This document shows, piece after piece, positions 25,646 through 35,891 of a stretch of DNA of 64,000 nucleotides (its first letter is position 1; each line of letters starts with the position of its first letter). Position numbers and translations under genes: made by a program. The notes under the pieces were generated by a model, which was not told the DNA's origin, searched no databases, and saw only the letters and a program-made list of their open reading frames with translations. The DNA is from Candidatus Aminicenantota bacterium (lineage in GTDB: Bacteria > Acidobacteriota > Aminicenantia > Aminicenantales > Aminicenantaceae): NCBI GenBank assembly GCA_016927475.1, contig JAFGMO010000082.1, positions 1 to 64,000 on the forward strand, written 5' to 3'.

Positions 25646-28579
25646 TTAAAAATCGTATCCAATCCAGAATTTTGTCATCAAATCTCCGGCTGAATTCATG
25701 TTCAGCGGATCGGAAAAACTTGGAATTTCCAGTCTTTTGACAAACTCAATATGGATAGGGAGCCCGAGGAAAAAAAACTGGAAACCGAATCCATATGATC
25801 CGAGGGCATCGATAATAGAGGATCCGGTTGAATCATAATAACGGGCGGGATTATCTCCTATTTTTGAGCGCGTCAGATCAAAGAAAAAAGCTCCCCGGAC
25901 AGGCCCTATCTGGCCGATTAGGGTAGAGGCTGCATTGATCAGAGGAAAGCGGAATTCGATGTTGGTATACCATCCTTCATTGGCGACAATCGAGAAGAAG
26001 TAAACCGAACGAACCTGGTTGTTTCCACCGTAGTAGAAAATGAAGGGATTATCACCCCGGCTGGCGAAGGCTTTAAAACGTACGGCGAAAAGGGATTCCC
26101 CACCAATGTAAAAGTATTTCCGCAGGTCTGCCTCAAGAGTTGTATTGCACAGGAAATTATCTGAGACGGGGATGGCCTGGCTTAGGGAGAGGGCAAAAGT
26201 GTGTCCGTTCTTGGGTCCGTAGTAGTTAAAAAGAGTCGTCTCTCCGATAAGCGATACGGAAGCTTGGATAATGTTTCCGTTTAAAAAATAAGAATAACCG
26301 CCATAGCCGCCGTAAGGCGACCCATATTGATAATCTTCTTCATAGTTATAGTATCCGAGGCCCGCTTCCATGCGGTAATAGCGGTTGAACGGGTATAAGG
26401 CTGCTACTGTTGCTCCGGAAATCGTTCGTGTGGCGATCGCATCTTCGTATGTTATGGGATAGGCAGAATAAATAGGGTCGTAGTAATATTCGTAAGGATA
26501 ATAATAAATGGTGTACTGAAATGCGTTGGCCATGAATTGAAGCCTTCTTTTCATATTGAGATAAGAAAAGCTGTAGGACCGGTAGGTTCGAACCTGATAG
26601 GCCACAAGATTGAAGGCGTGGTCTCCAAGGAGGTCGGTGAATGTTATGGCGGATCCTCCGAGGATGGAACCGTCCGTGGAGACGATGGCGTTGATCGGTG
26701 GCCTGCCCATCAAGAATAAGTTTCCAAGGCCTTTATATTTTTTTATCTTTTTTTCATTGATGTCCAGGGTGATGATGGGCTCGAAACGTTCGTATTTTTC
26801 ATCCTCTGTTCTATCTTTAAACTCCACTGTTTTTATCTCTTTTCCCTCAAGTTTGCTGGAGAAAATTTGAAAGGCTCCCTTGTTGAAGGAAGCGAAAACG
26901 ATCTTCTCCGGTTCACCGGGAATGGGATTGGGGAAAAAGTTACCCGTTCGAACGTCCGTGTACTGAATCATCGTTCCAGAATCAAGATCCAAAGAGTAAA
27001 TATTGAAGGCACCGTTTCGGTCGCTTGAGAAGTACATCTTTTTTGCGTCCGGGGAGAAACTGGGAGCGATCGTATTTTCGCGGCCAAATGTTAGCTGCTT
27101 TTTTTGTTTCAGGTTGTCTAAAGGAGAAATGAACAGTTTATCGAAGGCATCAAGACGAAGGGTGTATGCGATATGTTTTCCATCCGGGGAGATGACGGGA
27201 GCTTTTTCGAAAAGGTCGTCTTCGGTCAGATTGGTGATCTTTTCGGTGGACAGGTTCAAACTGTAAATATCGTGCTGGCTATCAACAAAAGCGGTGAACA
27301 CGATCTCATTTTTGCCGGGAATAAAAGCGGGGGCAGACGGATGGTCAACGGGAATGTTGATTTTGTCTATAATATCGCCGGTTATAATATCGACAATGAA
27401 AAGGGAGTGTTTATGACCTGCTCTGGCAAAAAAAGCCAGCCGGTTTCCGTCATCCGACCAAGCCAGATCGCGTCCGTACGAAGGATCAATCTCTCCTTTG
27501 ATGTATTCATATTTTATCGTGTAACCGCCGGTGATATTTTTGATTTTGGATCCGTCTTTGACGGAGAAGAGGAGAATGTCGTAATCTTGATCTTTGATAT
27601 TTATAGTCAGAACCGCCGCAATTTCTCCGGAGGGAGAGAGGCTGTGGGAGAAGGAGAAAAAATACGGATTCATCGGGAATTTGGGCCCGATGGGAAGACT
27701 GTAGTTCTCAGGATTTTCTTTAAGCAAAAAATCTTTGTATTTATCCCGCATATATTTTTTAAATTCATGATAAAATTCTTGGGGGGGATTATTGAATATT
27801 TGGAATTTCCCCCTGCTTTGGATGACTTGGTAACGGGGAAAACTTTTAAGCGAACGCCAGAACTCACGAATGGAAGACTTTCCGAATTTGTCCTCCATGA
27901 ATTCATATATGGCGTGTCCGAATATGTAATCCATGCGCAGCATAGCGTATTGTGATATGAGGTTCCCTGATTCCGTAAAGAATGGAAACCGGTCGTTGAG
28001 TACGGCATCCCGGATCGTCAGTTCATCGACGATACTCCATGTCTTTGACGTGTATTCGCTGAATCCTTCAAAAACCCATAAGGGGGGACCGCTGAGAGAA
28101 TATATGGAGCCCGTCGGGCTTCCCCAAAGAAGGTCAAACTCAAAAATATGCGTCAATTCGTGTTCGATAAGGTCCTGTAATTCATCGGGTGCCATGTCCG
28201 CTCTAACGATGACCCTGTGAAGAACAGGCTCGGATACACCGAGAACATCTTCCGTTAATGATGTTATATTCGTTTGGACCAGGTCGGTGGAAGAGTTATA
28301 AAAAATAAGGGGGACTTTTTCCGACAGATGGTGCTTGAGTTCGTTGCTGACAAGCTGGTAGGCGCTTTCGGACATTTCGGCGACCATCTTGAGCAAGTTG
28401 CGATTTTCCGTGTAGTAGTGGATATCAAAATGATCTGTTTCGTAGTGTTTCCACTGGAAATTTTCATAGTTGACTTTGTTTTTCATGTAATAAGGAAAAT
28501 ATATGCTTTGGGCCGCCCCGAATGGGACCCAAATGAGTGTAAGAAATAAAATGATGAAAAGGCTTGTTTGTTTTTTCAT
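25646..28579 (-). CDS. Outer-membrane protein: HExxH metallopeptidase-like domain + PD40/TolB-like beta-propeller + C-terminal beta-barrel (BamA/surface-antigen-like)
   Basis: 977 aa; signal peptide, LIEHELTHIFEF, repeated PD40 motifs (SPDGKHIAYTLR, SPDAKKMYFSSDRNGAFNIY), barrel-like aromatic C-terminus ending F. Confidence 0.8.
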   Translation of the reverse strand: MKKQTSLFIILFLTLIWVPFGAAQSIYFPYYMKNKVNYENFQWKHYETDHFDIHYYTENRNLLKMVAEMSESAYQLVSNELKHHLSEKVPLIFYNSSTDLVQTNITSLTEDVLGVSEPVLHRVIVRADMAPDELQDLIEHELTHIFEFDLLWGSPTGSIYSLSGPPLWVFEGFSEYTSKTWSIVDELTIRDAVLNDRFPFFTESGNLISQYAMLRMDYIFGHAIYEFMEDKFGKSSIREFWRSLKSFPRYQVIQSRGKFQIFNNPPQEFYHEFKKYMRDKYKDFLLKENPENYSLPIGPKFPMNPYFFSFSHSLSPSGEIAAVLTINIKDQDYDILLFSVKDGSKIKNITGGYTIKYEYIKGEIDPSYGRDLAWSDDGNRLAFFARAGHKHSLFIVDIITGDIIDKINIPVDHPSAPAFIPGKNEIVFTAFVDSQHDIYSLNLSTEKITNLTEDDLFEKAPVISPDGKHIAYTLRLDAFDKLFISPLDNLKQKKQLTFGRENTIAPSFSPDAKKMYFSSDRNGAFNIYSLDLDSGTMIQYTDVRTGNFFPNPIPGEPEKIVFASFNKGAFQIFSSKLEGKEIKTVEFKDRTEDEKYERFEPIITLDINEKKIKKYKGLGNLFLMGRPPINAIVSTDGSILGGSAITFTDLLGDHAFNLVAYQVRTYRSYSFSYLNMKRRLQFMANAFQYTIYYYPYEYYYDPIYSAYPITYEDAIATRTISGATVAALYPFNRYYRMEAGLGYYNYEEDYQYGSPYGGYGGYSYFLNGNIIQASVSLIGETTLFNYYGPKNGHTFALSLSQAIPVSDNFLCNTTLEADLRKYFYIGGESLFAVRFKAFASRGDNPFIFYYGGNNQVRSVYFFSIVANEGWYTNIEFRFPLINAASTLIGQIGPVRGAFFFDLTRSKIGDNPARYYDSTGSSIIDALGSYGFGFQFFFLGLPIHIEFVKRLEIPSFSDPLNMNSAGDLMTKFWIGYDF

Positions 28580-28592
28580 GACGGCACCCTTT

Positions 28593-29252
28593 TTATTTGA
28601 TGATGAGGCGTCTTTCTTGAAATCTTCCTCTTCCTGTGAATATGGGGAAAAGACCTTCTTTGACTTTTTGAATCAAGTCATAAAAGGCAAATTCTGAGGT
28701 TTGATTGGTATTGGCATAACCTTGGGATTCTTCATACTTTTTTTGGAAAAGGATCTCTCCCGTTTCCGCATTGATGAAAAAAATTTGCAGGGTCAGCGAA
28801 TAGAAACGTCTTTCTGCAAGCCTCTCTTCCCGCTTGAAGGGATCTTCAAAACGGCCTCCCCTGGCCTCTCTAAGGGATTTTCGAATTTCTTTTTTGAAGG
28901 AAGATTTTCCTGTTAAAAAAATAGATTTTTTTTCGGAAGAACCGAGCTTTTTCCAATACTCTTTGTCATTGAAAACGTTTTCTTCCTGTATGGATAAGGA
29001 CTTCTGGTCTATATCCCCTTCGAAGTACTGTTTGAGCTCCGAAGAAAAATAGTCTTTGATTTGTTTATTCAGTTCGAATTCGATTTTATCCGTGTCTTCA
29101 ATACTGAAGTCGGTGATGAAAATTTTTTCGTATTTGCCGAGATCGATTTCCTGTTTTTGTGGGACGGGAATACGAACTTTCCATTCAGTGAGGGATTTGC
29201 ATGAGAAAAGAGAAAGGATAAGAATGATAAGAAGCAGTCTATTTTTTTTCAT
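28593..29252 (-). CDS. Putative lipoprotein
   Basis: Start at 29252 gives MKKNRLLLIILILSLFSCKSL (lipobox LFSC); the track start is upstream. Confidence 0.7.
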   Translation of the reverse strand: MKKNRLLLIILILSLFSCKSLTEWKVRIPVPQKQEIDLGKYEKIFITDFSIEDTDKIEFELNKQIKDYFSSELKQYFEGDIDQKSLSIQEENVFNDKEYWKKLGSSEKKSIFLTGKSSFKKEIRKSLREARGGRFEDPFKREERLAERRFYSLTLQIFFINAETGEILFQKKYEESQGYANTNQTSEFAFYDLIQKVKEGLFPIFTGRGRFQERRLIIK

Positions 29253-29598
29253 CTTTTTTTTCTTGCCCGGATGAGAGTACTTTTTTAAATTTCTCGTAAT
29301 TGTCTGTAATAAATTCATTATCAGGTTGAATGTATAGAGCTTTCTCGTAGGCTTTTTTTGCCTCTTCGATAAGGCCTTTCGCTTCATAGGCTACGGCTAG
29401 GTTGTTGTAAGCTGCGGCCGAATTCGGGTCTTTTTCAATGGCTTTTTCCCACCTGAAAATCGCTTCTTCCCAGAGCCCTAATTGTGCGGCTTTGATCCCG
29501 AAATGTATTTGGTTGTCTACAAGGACACCCGAACATGAAATCATCCACGAAGAGGCCAATAAAACGAGTGCGGCTGATAAATAATGTTTATATTTCAT
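29239..29598 (-). CDS. TPR-repeat lipoprotein
   Basis: 119 aa; lipobox MISC; AIFRWEKAIEKDPNSAAAYNNLAVAYEAKGLIEEAKKAYEKALYIQPDN. Confidence 0.85.
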   Translation of the reverse strand: MKYKHYLSAALVLLASSWMISCSGVLVDNQIHFGIKAAQLGLWEEAIFRWEKAIEKDPNSAAAYNNLAVAYEAKGLIEEAKKAYEKALYIQPDNEFITDNYEKFKKVLSSGQEKKDEKK

Positions 29599-29921
29599 GG
29601 TACTTTAAAAGTACTTCTTTTTCATAATTTCGTCAAGATGAACCAATGCAGCAATATTTATGCCATGCTTTGCTGATGGGAAAAGAGAGCGGATGAAAAA
29701 TAATTGTCCTTTTTCCAGGTCAACTGTCTTCAAAGGAGAAGGATAAGAATATGAAGGAAGAAATTTTTTTTGGGGTGTTACAGAAAAATAAAATGGTGCC
29801 TGGGTTTTAAGCGCTATTTTGTGTGTCAAATTGTAAAGATTCTTAACGATGAAAAGATATATTCTGTGCTTGGATTCTTCTTAAAAATATGTTATAAAGG
29901 CTTTTCTGAGAGAGAAAATCA

Positions 29922-30113
29922 ATGGGTAAAGTATGTGAGATATGCGGTAAGGGCCCCAAATTCGGACAAACTTTAAGTCATTCCCACAAGGCCTCCAAAA
30001 AAAAATGGAACCCTAATCTTCAAAGGGTTAAAGCGCAGACTAAATCAGGAGTCAAACAGATTTGGGTTTGTACACGATGTATTCGCTCCGGAAAAGTCGT
30101 TAAAGTCGTCTGA
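29922..30113 (+). CDS. rpmB: 50S ribosomal protein L28
   Basis: MGKVCEICGKGPKFGQTLSHSHKASKKKWNPNLQRV...VCTRCIRSGKVVK. Confidence 0.96.
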   Translation: MGKVCEICGKGPKFGQTLSHSHKASKKKWNPNLQRVKAQTKSGVKQIWVCTRCIRSGKVVKVV

Positions 30114-30141
30114 TTCTGTCCCCCAACAAGCAAATTTTCTG

Positions 30142-32292
30142 TCAGGTTCTTTCCACGGAAAAAATTTCTTTGATTCCCGTAATTTTCTGTATGATCCTGG
30201 TAAGATGGTGAATATCCCTAATCACAAGAGTAAGCTTTATCTGGGCTTTTCCATCCGGGAAAGTCAAAACATCTGCTTTTTTAATGTTGCCTTCTTCTTT
30301 AGCAATTATGGCCGTTAGTTTTGCCAGGAGCCCTGGTGAGTCGTCTCCTTTGATCAGAAGTTTTCCAGAATAATGCCCCGAAAGCGATTTGTCCCAGACG
30401 ACCTCGACCATCCTGTGTTTTTTTAGAATTTCTTTTTGTACCAAAGGACAGCGCCGGGAATGGATGGTAATACCTTTGCCCGATGTGATGTACCCGATGA
30501 TGGATTCTCCTTTTATGGGGTTACAGCACTTAGCCAAATTAAGAAGCGAGGCTTCCGCCGCGGTCATTTTTAGGGGAGAATCTGATTTCTTTGAGACACG
30601 ATGGACCACTTTTCGAAGAAGAGGCGCTTTTTTTTCTTTGGATTTTGTTGCGGCAAAAAGCCGTTTAAGTATTTTTTTATCCAAAACGATCTTTCCCGAC
30701 CCAAGTAGCTCGTAAAAATCTTCGACTGTCTTGATTCGGTAATGAGTCAAACGGGAAAGGGAGTCCAATAGATTACGAGGGTTTTTTTCAGAATGCCTGT
30801 TCAGGTCGACCAGTGTTTTTTTCCATAGCTTTTTCCCCAGGGCGGTGTTTTTTTTCTTTTCCTCGAGGTTGAGCCAGTGCCTGATATGATTCCTGGCATT
30901 GGAGGTGAAAGCAATATTCAGCCATTGCCTGCTGGGTCTGGCCTCGGGTGATGTTATGGCTTCGACAAAATTTCCTGATTTCAGGATCGTTTTTAATGAA
31001 GCTTTTTTCCCATTGATCTTCACGGATGAACAATGAAGGCCGATTTCCGAGTGGATCTTAAAGGCGAAATCGAGAGCGGAAGCTCCCAGGGGTAGAGAGA
31101 CCATTTTTCCTTTGGGAGTGTAGACGTAAACTTCTTCGGGGACAAGGTGCTTTTTAAGATTTTCCAGGAATTCTGTAGGATTTTTTTGTTCTTTATAAAA
31201 TTCCGCCATCTCGCGCAGCCAGTGAAGCCGCGTATCTTCTTTGATAATATGATTCTGGTCCTCTTCTTTGTATTTCCAGTGCGCGGCGATTCCGTTTTCT
31301 GCTATTTCATGCATTTCATGAGTTCGGATCTGGATTTCGATGGTCCGCTGTTCCTTTGTTATGATGGTCGTGTGAAGGGATTGATAGAGATTGGGTTTGG
31401 GCATGGCGATAAGATCCCTAAATCTCTTAGGAAGATGCGGCCAGGACTGATGAATGATTCCTAAAGAGGCATAGCAGTGGTTTATGGAGTCGGTAAGCAG
31501 GCGAAGGGCCATAAAATCAAAAACCTGTTCGAAATCAATTTTTCGCCGATTCATCTTGTTATAGATACTATAGGGACGTTTGAGTCGTGAAGACAGCTCT
31601 GCCGGTATGTTATTTTTTTTCATAATAAGGGAAAGATTTTTGCTCAATTTATCAAGCTCTTTTTCCGCTTTTTTTTTCAGCGGTTCGACTAAAGAAGCTA
31701 TCTTGAAAAAGTTTTCCGGGGATACATAACGAAAAGACAAGTCCTCAAGCTCGGCTTTAATCCTGCCCATTCCCAACCTGTTGGCGATGGGTGCATAGAT
31801 ATCAAGAGTTTCCTGAGCCACTTGTTTTTGCTTGTCCTGGGGAAGAAATTTCAAGGTTTTAAGATTGTGAATGCGGTCGGCAAGCTTGATAAAAATGACC
31901 CGCAGGTCATCCGTCATGGCCAGGATGATTTTCCGGATGCTTTCCGCCTGGCGGGCTTCGGGAGAGGATTCTTGAATGCGGCTGATTTTGGTAACGCCTT
32001 CAACCAATTGGGTGATTTCTTTGCCGAACGTCTTTGTCAGTTCGGGAGCGGTAACATCCGTATCCTCGAGGACGTCATGGAGCAAGCCCGAACAAATCGT
32101 TACCACGTCGAGTTTCATATCCGCCAGCATATTGGCCACTTCCAAGGGGTGGCTTAAGTAAGGTTCTCCCGAGCGGCGAACCTGGCCTTTATGGGCCTGA
32201 GCTGCAAAAACGTAAGCTTTTTGCAGCTGCGTGGAATCCTTTCCTTTATAGTATGAAGATACTTTTTCAAGGATATCGTCAAAACGGATCAT
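30142..32292 (-). CDS. RelA/SpoT family (p)ppGpp synthetase/hydrolase
   Basis: 716 aa; HD domain (HPLEVANMLADMK...LLHDVLEDT), synthetase domain, TGS (VYTPKGKMVSLPLGASALDFAFKIHSEIG), ACT. Confidence 0.95.
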   Translation of the reverse strand: MIRFDDILEKVSSYYKGKDSTQLQKAYVFAAQAHKGQVRRSGEPYLSHPLEVANMLADMKLDVVTICSGLLHDVLEDTDVTAPELTKTFGKEITQLVEGVTKISRIQESSPEARQAESIRKIILAMTDDLRVIFIKLADRIHNLKTLKFLPQDKQKQVAQETLDIYAPIANRLGMGRIKAELEDLSFRYVSPENFFKIASLVEPLKKKAEKELDKLSKNLSLIMKKNNIPAELSSRLKRPYSIYNKMNRRKIDFEQVFDFMALRLLTDSINHCYASLGIIHQSWPHLPKRFRDLIAMPKPNLYQSLHTTIITKEQRTIEIQIRTHEMHEIAENGIAAHWKYKEEDQNHIIKEDTRLHWLREMAEFYKEQKNPTEFLENLKKHLVPEEVYVYTPKGKMVSLPLGASALDFAFKIHSEIGLHCSSVKINGKKASLKTILKSGNFVEAITSPEARPSRQWLNIAFTSNARNHIRHWLNLEEKKKNTALGKKLWKKTLVDLNRHSEKNPRNLLDSLSRLTHYRIKTVEDFYELLGSGKIVLDKKILKRLFAATKSKEKKAPLLRKVVHRVSKKSDSPLKMTAAEASLLNLAKCCNPIKGESIIGYITSGKGITIHSRRCPLVQKEILKKHRMVEVVWDKSLSGHYSGKLLIKGDDSPGLLAKLTAIIAKEEGNIKKADVLTFPDGKAQIKLTLVIRDIHHLTRIIQKITGIKEIFSVERT

Positions 32293-32310
32293 GATTTTAT
32301 CTCGTTTTAA

Positions 32311-32901
32311 TCATTTTTGAGAAAGCCGTCGATTTTCCTGTTCGATGATCCATTCGACAGCTTCCAAAAGGTTTTGGGAAATGTGCGCCGGCGGCATATC
32401 CGTTTTTTGGAGTTGCGGCAGGGAGTCTTTTCCATATCCCGTCAGAACGAGTACAGGCCTGGCCTGGATATTATATCCGAAGGCTATATCGCTTACTTTA
32501 TCCCCCACGACATAGGATCCCTTCAAGTTTATGTTGAGGTCGGCGGCAGCTTTAAGGGCCATGCCCGGATTTGGTTTGGCACAGTCACAGTCCGCTCTAT
32601 AGCGTGGGTCTGGGGAGCTGGTGAAGTGGGGACAGAAATATACGCCATCGATATGGGCGTTATTCAACTCGAATTCTTTCTTCATCTTATTATGGATGTC
32701 GAGAAGGTTTTTTTCTTCAATAAGCCCCCTTCCAATACCGGATTGGTTGGTCACGATTACAGCCAGTAGCCCGGCATGGTTGATCTTTCTGACGGCCTCG
32801 AAGCTGTAAGGATATATTTTGATCTTATCATAGGAGTTCGGATAGCCGACATCTTCGTTGATGTTTCCGTCTCTATCGAGGAATACAGCGATTTTTTTCA
32901 T
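32311..32901 (-). CDS. gmhB: D-glycero-beta-D-manno-heptose 1,7-bisphosphate 7-phosphatase
   Basis: FLDRDGNINEDVGY...IVTNQSGIGRGLI...DCDCAKPNPGMALKAAADLNINLKGSYVVGDKVSDI. Confidence 0.9.
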   Translation of the reverse strand: MKKIAVFLDRDGNINEDVGYPNSYDKIKIYPYSFEAVRKINHAGLLAVIVTNQSGIGRGLIEEKNLLDIHNKMKKEFELNNAHIDGVYFCPHFTSSPDPRYRADCDCAKPNPGMALKAAADLNINLKGSYVVGDKVSDIAFGYNIQARPVLVLTGYGKDSLPQLQKTDMPPAHISQNLLEAVEWIIEQENRRLSQK

Positions 32902-33899
32902 TTCAAAAAGGACCGGCAGGCTTCATAGACTTCTTCGGGGGAGATAGACATCATGCACCGGTGGTCAAAAGGGCAATCCCTGTAGAAACAGGGCCAACAG
33001 GCAGCTTGCTTAAAAAGAACCTTTGATGGATCTTGAAGTGGACCCGTAATTTTGGGGTCTGTGGGACCGAAAACGGCGACCACGGGAATCTTAAACGCAT
33101 TTGCTATATGCATGGGACCCGAATCATTGGTGACAAACACATCGGCCTGACTGATGAAAGCAGAGAGTTGGCGGATGGTTGTCCGTCCCGAGAGGATAAT
33201 CGGTTTTAGGTCCATGGACGAGGCGATTTTCTCGGACAGGGGAATCTCTTCCGCGGACCCCGTGATAATGATATTTCCTTTGTGATTTTTTTGGAGAAGG
33301 GATGCCAGCTCGGCAAACCTTGAGACCGGCCATCTTTTTGCCGAGCCGTAATAGGCGCCGGGATTGAGGAAAATCAACGGACGGGAAAAGTCGACGTTTA
33401 GCTTGAGAAGACTCTCCCGGGCCTCCTTTTTTTCATCGGAAGAGAGGGGCAGAGACAGCTCTTCGGTATATATTTTCATTCCAAGAAGGCGGAGAAGTGA
33501 AAGGTAATATTCGGCTTGATGAATTTCCCCGATGCTGTTTTTCTTAACACTTTGGGTAAGGAGAAAACCCCGTCCGTCTCTATTGAATCCCCAGCGATGG
33601 GGAATGCCGGCAAGGAAAAACAGAAGAGCCGAAGAAAAAGAATTGGGAAAAAGAAGTCCTGCGTCAAAGAGATATGTTTTAAGCTTTTTAGCTGCGGAAC
33701 GATAACTTTTGATGCTGCCCGACTCGGGAATGGGAACAAATCCTTTGACAAAGTCGAAAGAGCGGAAAAGACCTTGAACCCATCGGTCAGCCGCCAGCCA
33801 AATCTCGGCTTCCGGATGATTTTTCTGAAGACACTTCAAGGCGGGAATGCATAGAATGGAATCACCGATCCAGTTGGGTGTTCGGACGACGATTTTCAT
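32898..33899 (-). CDS. waaF: Glycosyltransferase family 9 (ADP-heptose:LPS heptosyltransferase II-like)
   Basis: MKIVVRTPNWIGDSILCIPALKCL...FVTNDSGPMHIANAFKIPVVAVFGPTDP; start set at 33899. Confidence 0.88.
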   Translation of the reverse strand: MKIVVRTPNWIGDSILCIPALKCLQKNHPEAEIWLAADRWVQGLFRSFDFVKGFVPIPESGSIKSYRSAAKKLKTYLFDAGLLFPNSFSSALLFFLAGIPHRWGFNRDGRGFLLTQSVKKNSIGEIHQAEYYLSLLRLLGMKIYTEELSLPLSSDEKKEARESLLKLNVDFSRPLIFLNPGAYYGSAKRWPVSRFAELASLLQKNHKGNIIITGSAEEIPLSEKIASSMDLKPIILSGRTTIRQLSAFISQADVFVTNDSGPMHIANAFKIPVVAVFGPTDPKITGPLQDPSKVLFKQAACWPCFYRDCPFDHRCMMSISPEEVYEACRSFLK

Positions 33900-34025
33900 G
33901 ACCTTCATTTTAATCTTGACGAATAAGGTTGTCAAAACAGGACTTGTTCGTGGCCTTTGAGTTTTTTATCTTGGTCCCATCAGGGCTGCATGATGTCCAG
34001 GTGTGGAAAAGGGGCCCGAAAAAAA

Positions 34026-34307
34026 TCAGGTCGTTTTCTGCGGTGGAAAGCCGTCTTTTTCTTTTGATTCCTTATTCGTTTTTTTGGATTCAGGTTTGCT
34101 CTTTTTGTAGGAATGGGGAGTCGTTTTTTTTCGTGCATAATCCGTAATGTACCAGCCATTCCCTTTGAATTGGATGGCAGGTGCGGATACCAGTTTTGTG
34201 ACTTTTCCTCCGCAGCGCGGACATTTTTTTAACGGAGTGTCCTTTACGCTCTGAATGATCTCAAATACGTCTCCACAGTCTGAACATTTGTATTCATATA
34301 TCGGCAT
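34026..34307 (-). CDS. FmdB-family zinc-ribbon protein
   Basis: [57 protein letters not shown]. Confidence 0.92.
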   Translation of the reverse strand: MPIYEYKCSDCGDVFEIIQSVKDTPLKKCPRCGGKVTKLVSAPAIQFKGNGWYITDYARKKTTPHSYKKSKPESKKTNKESKEKDGFPPQKTT

Positions 34308-34377
34308 GTTTGTCCCTATACATAGAAAAATAATATTAAAAATTCATTATAGCAAAGAAAGGGTAAGAATTAAAAGG

Positions 34378-34446
34378 TAACCTGTATTATTCAAGAGCCA
34401 AGCTTACCGTAGATGTAAGGTGCAGCCTGTGAAGTTGTACAGGTTA
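34378..34446 (-). repeat. TIR element copy B (contracted, 69 bp)
   Basis: TAACCTGTATTATTC...CAGGTTA ends; reverse complement CTTCACAGGCTGCACCTTACATCTACGGTAAGCTTGGCTCTTGAATAATACAGGTTA aligns with 4966-5028. Confidence 0.7.
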
Positions 34447-34460
34447 GACGATTTAACCGG

Positions 34461-35891
34461 TCAATGGAAGACGATGGCTTCGAATACGTAGATTTCAGCT
34501 CCCCTTCTCCAGGCTTCGGAGGGAAGGCCGGCCTTGAGGCAGGCCTGGCGGAGAAAAACCTCACGCGACCAGTTCTGTTCCACGGGGACTTGCGGAAGAA
34601 GAAGGCCCCGCTTGTTCCCTTGGGCTATAACCAGTCCGTGTTTACCAACCTGAATACGGGAAGGGTCATGGATTCGTTTTAGCGTGGTAAGAACGGAAAT
34701 TTCGATCTCCAAGCTTTCCAATTCTTTGGGTTCGACAGGAGGAAATCTTCCATCCTGCGTGGCGGCGTACACGGCTGCTTGGATGATGGTTTGATAAAGC
34801 GGCGCCACCGGTTCGATGAAACCGATGCAACCCCGAAGCTGTCCTCGTTTTTTTAAAGTGACAAAAGCTCCGCATTTTGTCAATAACTGAGGATTTTTCG
34901 TTTCATAGTTTATGATTTTTTTTTCACGGACATACTCATTGATGGCAAGACGGGCCAGGTCGAGAAGAAGTTTTTTTTCTTGTGCGGAAAGAGAAAAATC
35001 CTTTTTCTCCTTCGCATCACAAATGGCGCCTGAGAAATATCCGACGACGTTGTCCGCACCTCCATATCGAGAGGAGTCTCCATAAGCCAGAATATCAACC
35101 TTTGGAATACCGGTTTTTTTAACATAAAGAAGAGAAGAAACGACGGCGCCCCCGCCGCACATGATGTTTTCACGGGCTTCAAGTTTTTCAATAAGGGCGT
35201 TCGTTTTCAATTCTTGAATGAGGGATATGGTCTGTTGGTCCACCTTATTAGCCGTATTTTTTGGGAAAAAATGAGACATGTCCGTTGATGCGATAACCAG
35301 CGTGTTTTTATCCGGAAGTATTTCGGCAAGAGCTTCAGCGAGAGTTACGATAGTTTTTCGTTGGGGAATACCCATGACAATAGGAACGATTTTTGCTTGA
35401 GGAAGAGCTACCTGAATGAACGGGACCTGGACTTCGATGGAGTGTTCTTCCCGGTGTGCTTCGGGGATGTATCCGTATCCGGTTTTTTGGGAGATGGATT
35501 CCGCCAGTTCGTTATCGACCTCAATGACGCCCAGGGGGGTTTCATATCCGCCCTTTTTGTAGATTGAACATCCGGTAAATCCGAAACGGTGAGAAGGACC
35601 GATGATGACAACCGAATCAACGTTTTTTCCCATAACGGATTGATATGCCGTAGCAGCGATGGGGCCTGAGTATATATACCCAGCGTGGGGGATAATCAGG
35701 GCGCGTATATTGGCAACGCGTTGGGCGTGTTTTTGGGCCTCCTCGATGTATTTATTGATTTGGGTGGTGAGCTGTTTAGCATTTTCCGGGTAAAACTGGC
35801 CGCTCCAAACGGATTTCCGTATTCCCTGGCTGAATCCGGTACAGGCGATCAATAAAAAAAGGAGGATTCTCTTTTCGACGTGTTTGCTCAT
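34461..35891 (-). CDS. AmmeMemoRadiSam-type protein: MEMO1-like (B) fused to AMMECR1-like (A)
   Basis: 476 aa; SGQFYPENAKQLTTQIN...IIPHAGYIYSGPIAATAYQSV (MEMO) then KCGAFVTLKKRGQLRGCIGFIEPVAPLYQTIIQAAVYAATQDGRFPPVEPKELESLEIEISVL (AMMECR1). Confidence 0.9.
   Translation of the reverse strand: MSKHVEKRILLFLLIACTGFSQGIRKSVWSGQFYPENAKQLTTQINKYIEEAQKHAQRVANIRALIIPHAGYIYSGPIAATAYQSVMGKNVDSVVIIGPSHRFGFTGCSIYKKGGYETPLGVIEVDNELAESISQKTGYGYIPEAHREEHSIEVQVPFIQVALPQAKIVPIVMGIPQRKTIVTLAEALAEILPDKNTLVIASTDMSHFFPKNTANKVDQQTISLIQELKTNALIEKLEARENIMCGGGAVVSSLLYVKKTGIPKVDILAYGDSSRYGGADNVVGYFSGAICDAKEKKDFSLSAQEKKLLLDLARLAINEYVREKKIINYETKNPQLLTKCGAFVTLKKRGQLRGCIGFIEPVAPLYQTIIQAAVYAATQDGRFPPVEPKELESLEIEISVLTTLKRIHDPSRIQVGKHGLVIAQGNKRGLLLPQVPVEQNWSREVFLRQACLKAGLPSEAWRRGAEIYVFEAIVFH

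Noticed and set aside
27173-27955. 260-aa plus-strand ORF
   Set aside because: Antisense to the 977-aa propeller/barrel gene, which has clear domain signatures on the other strand
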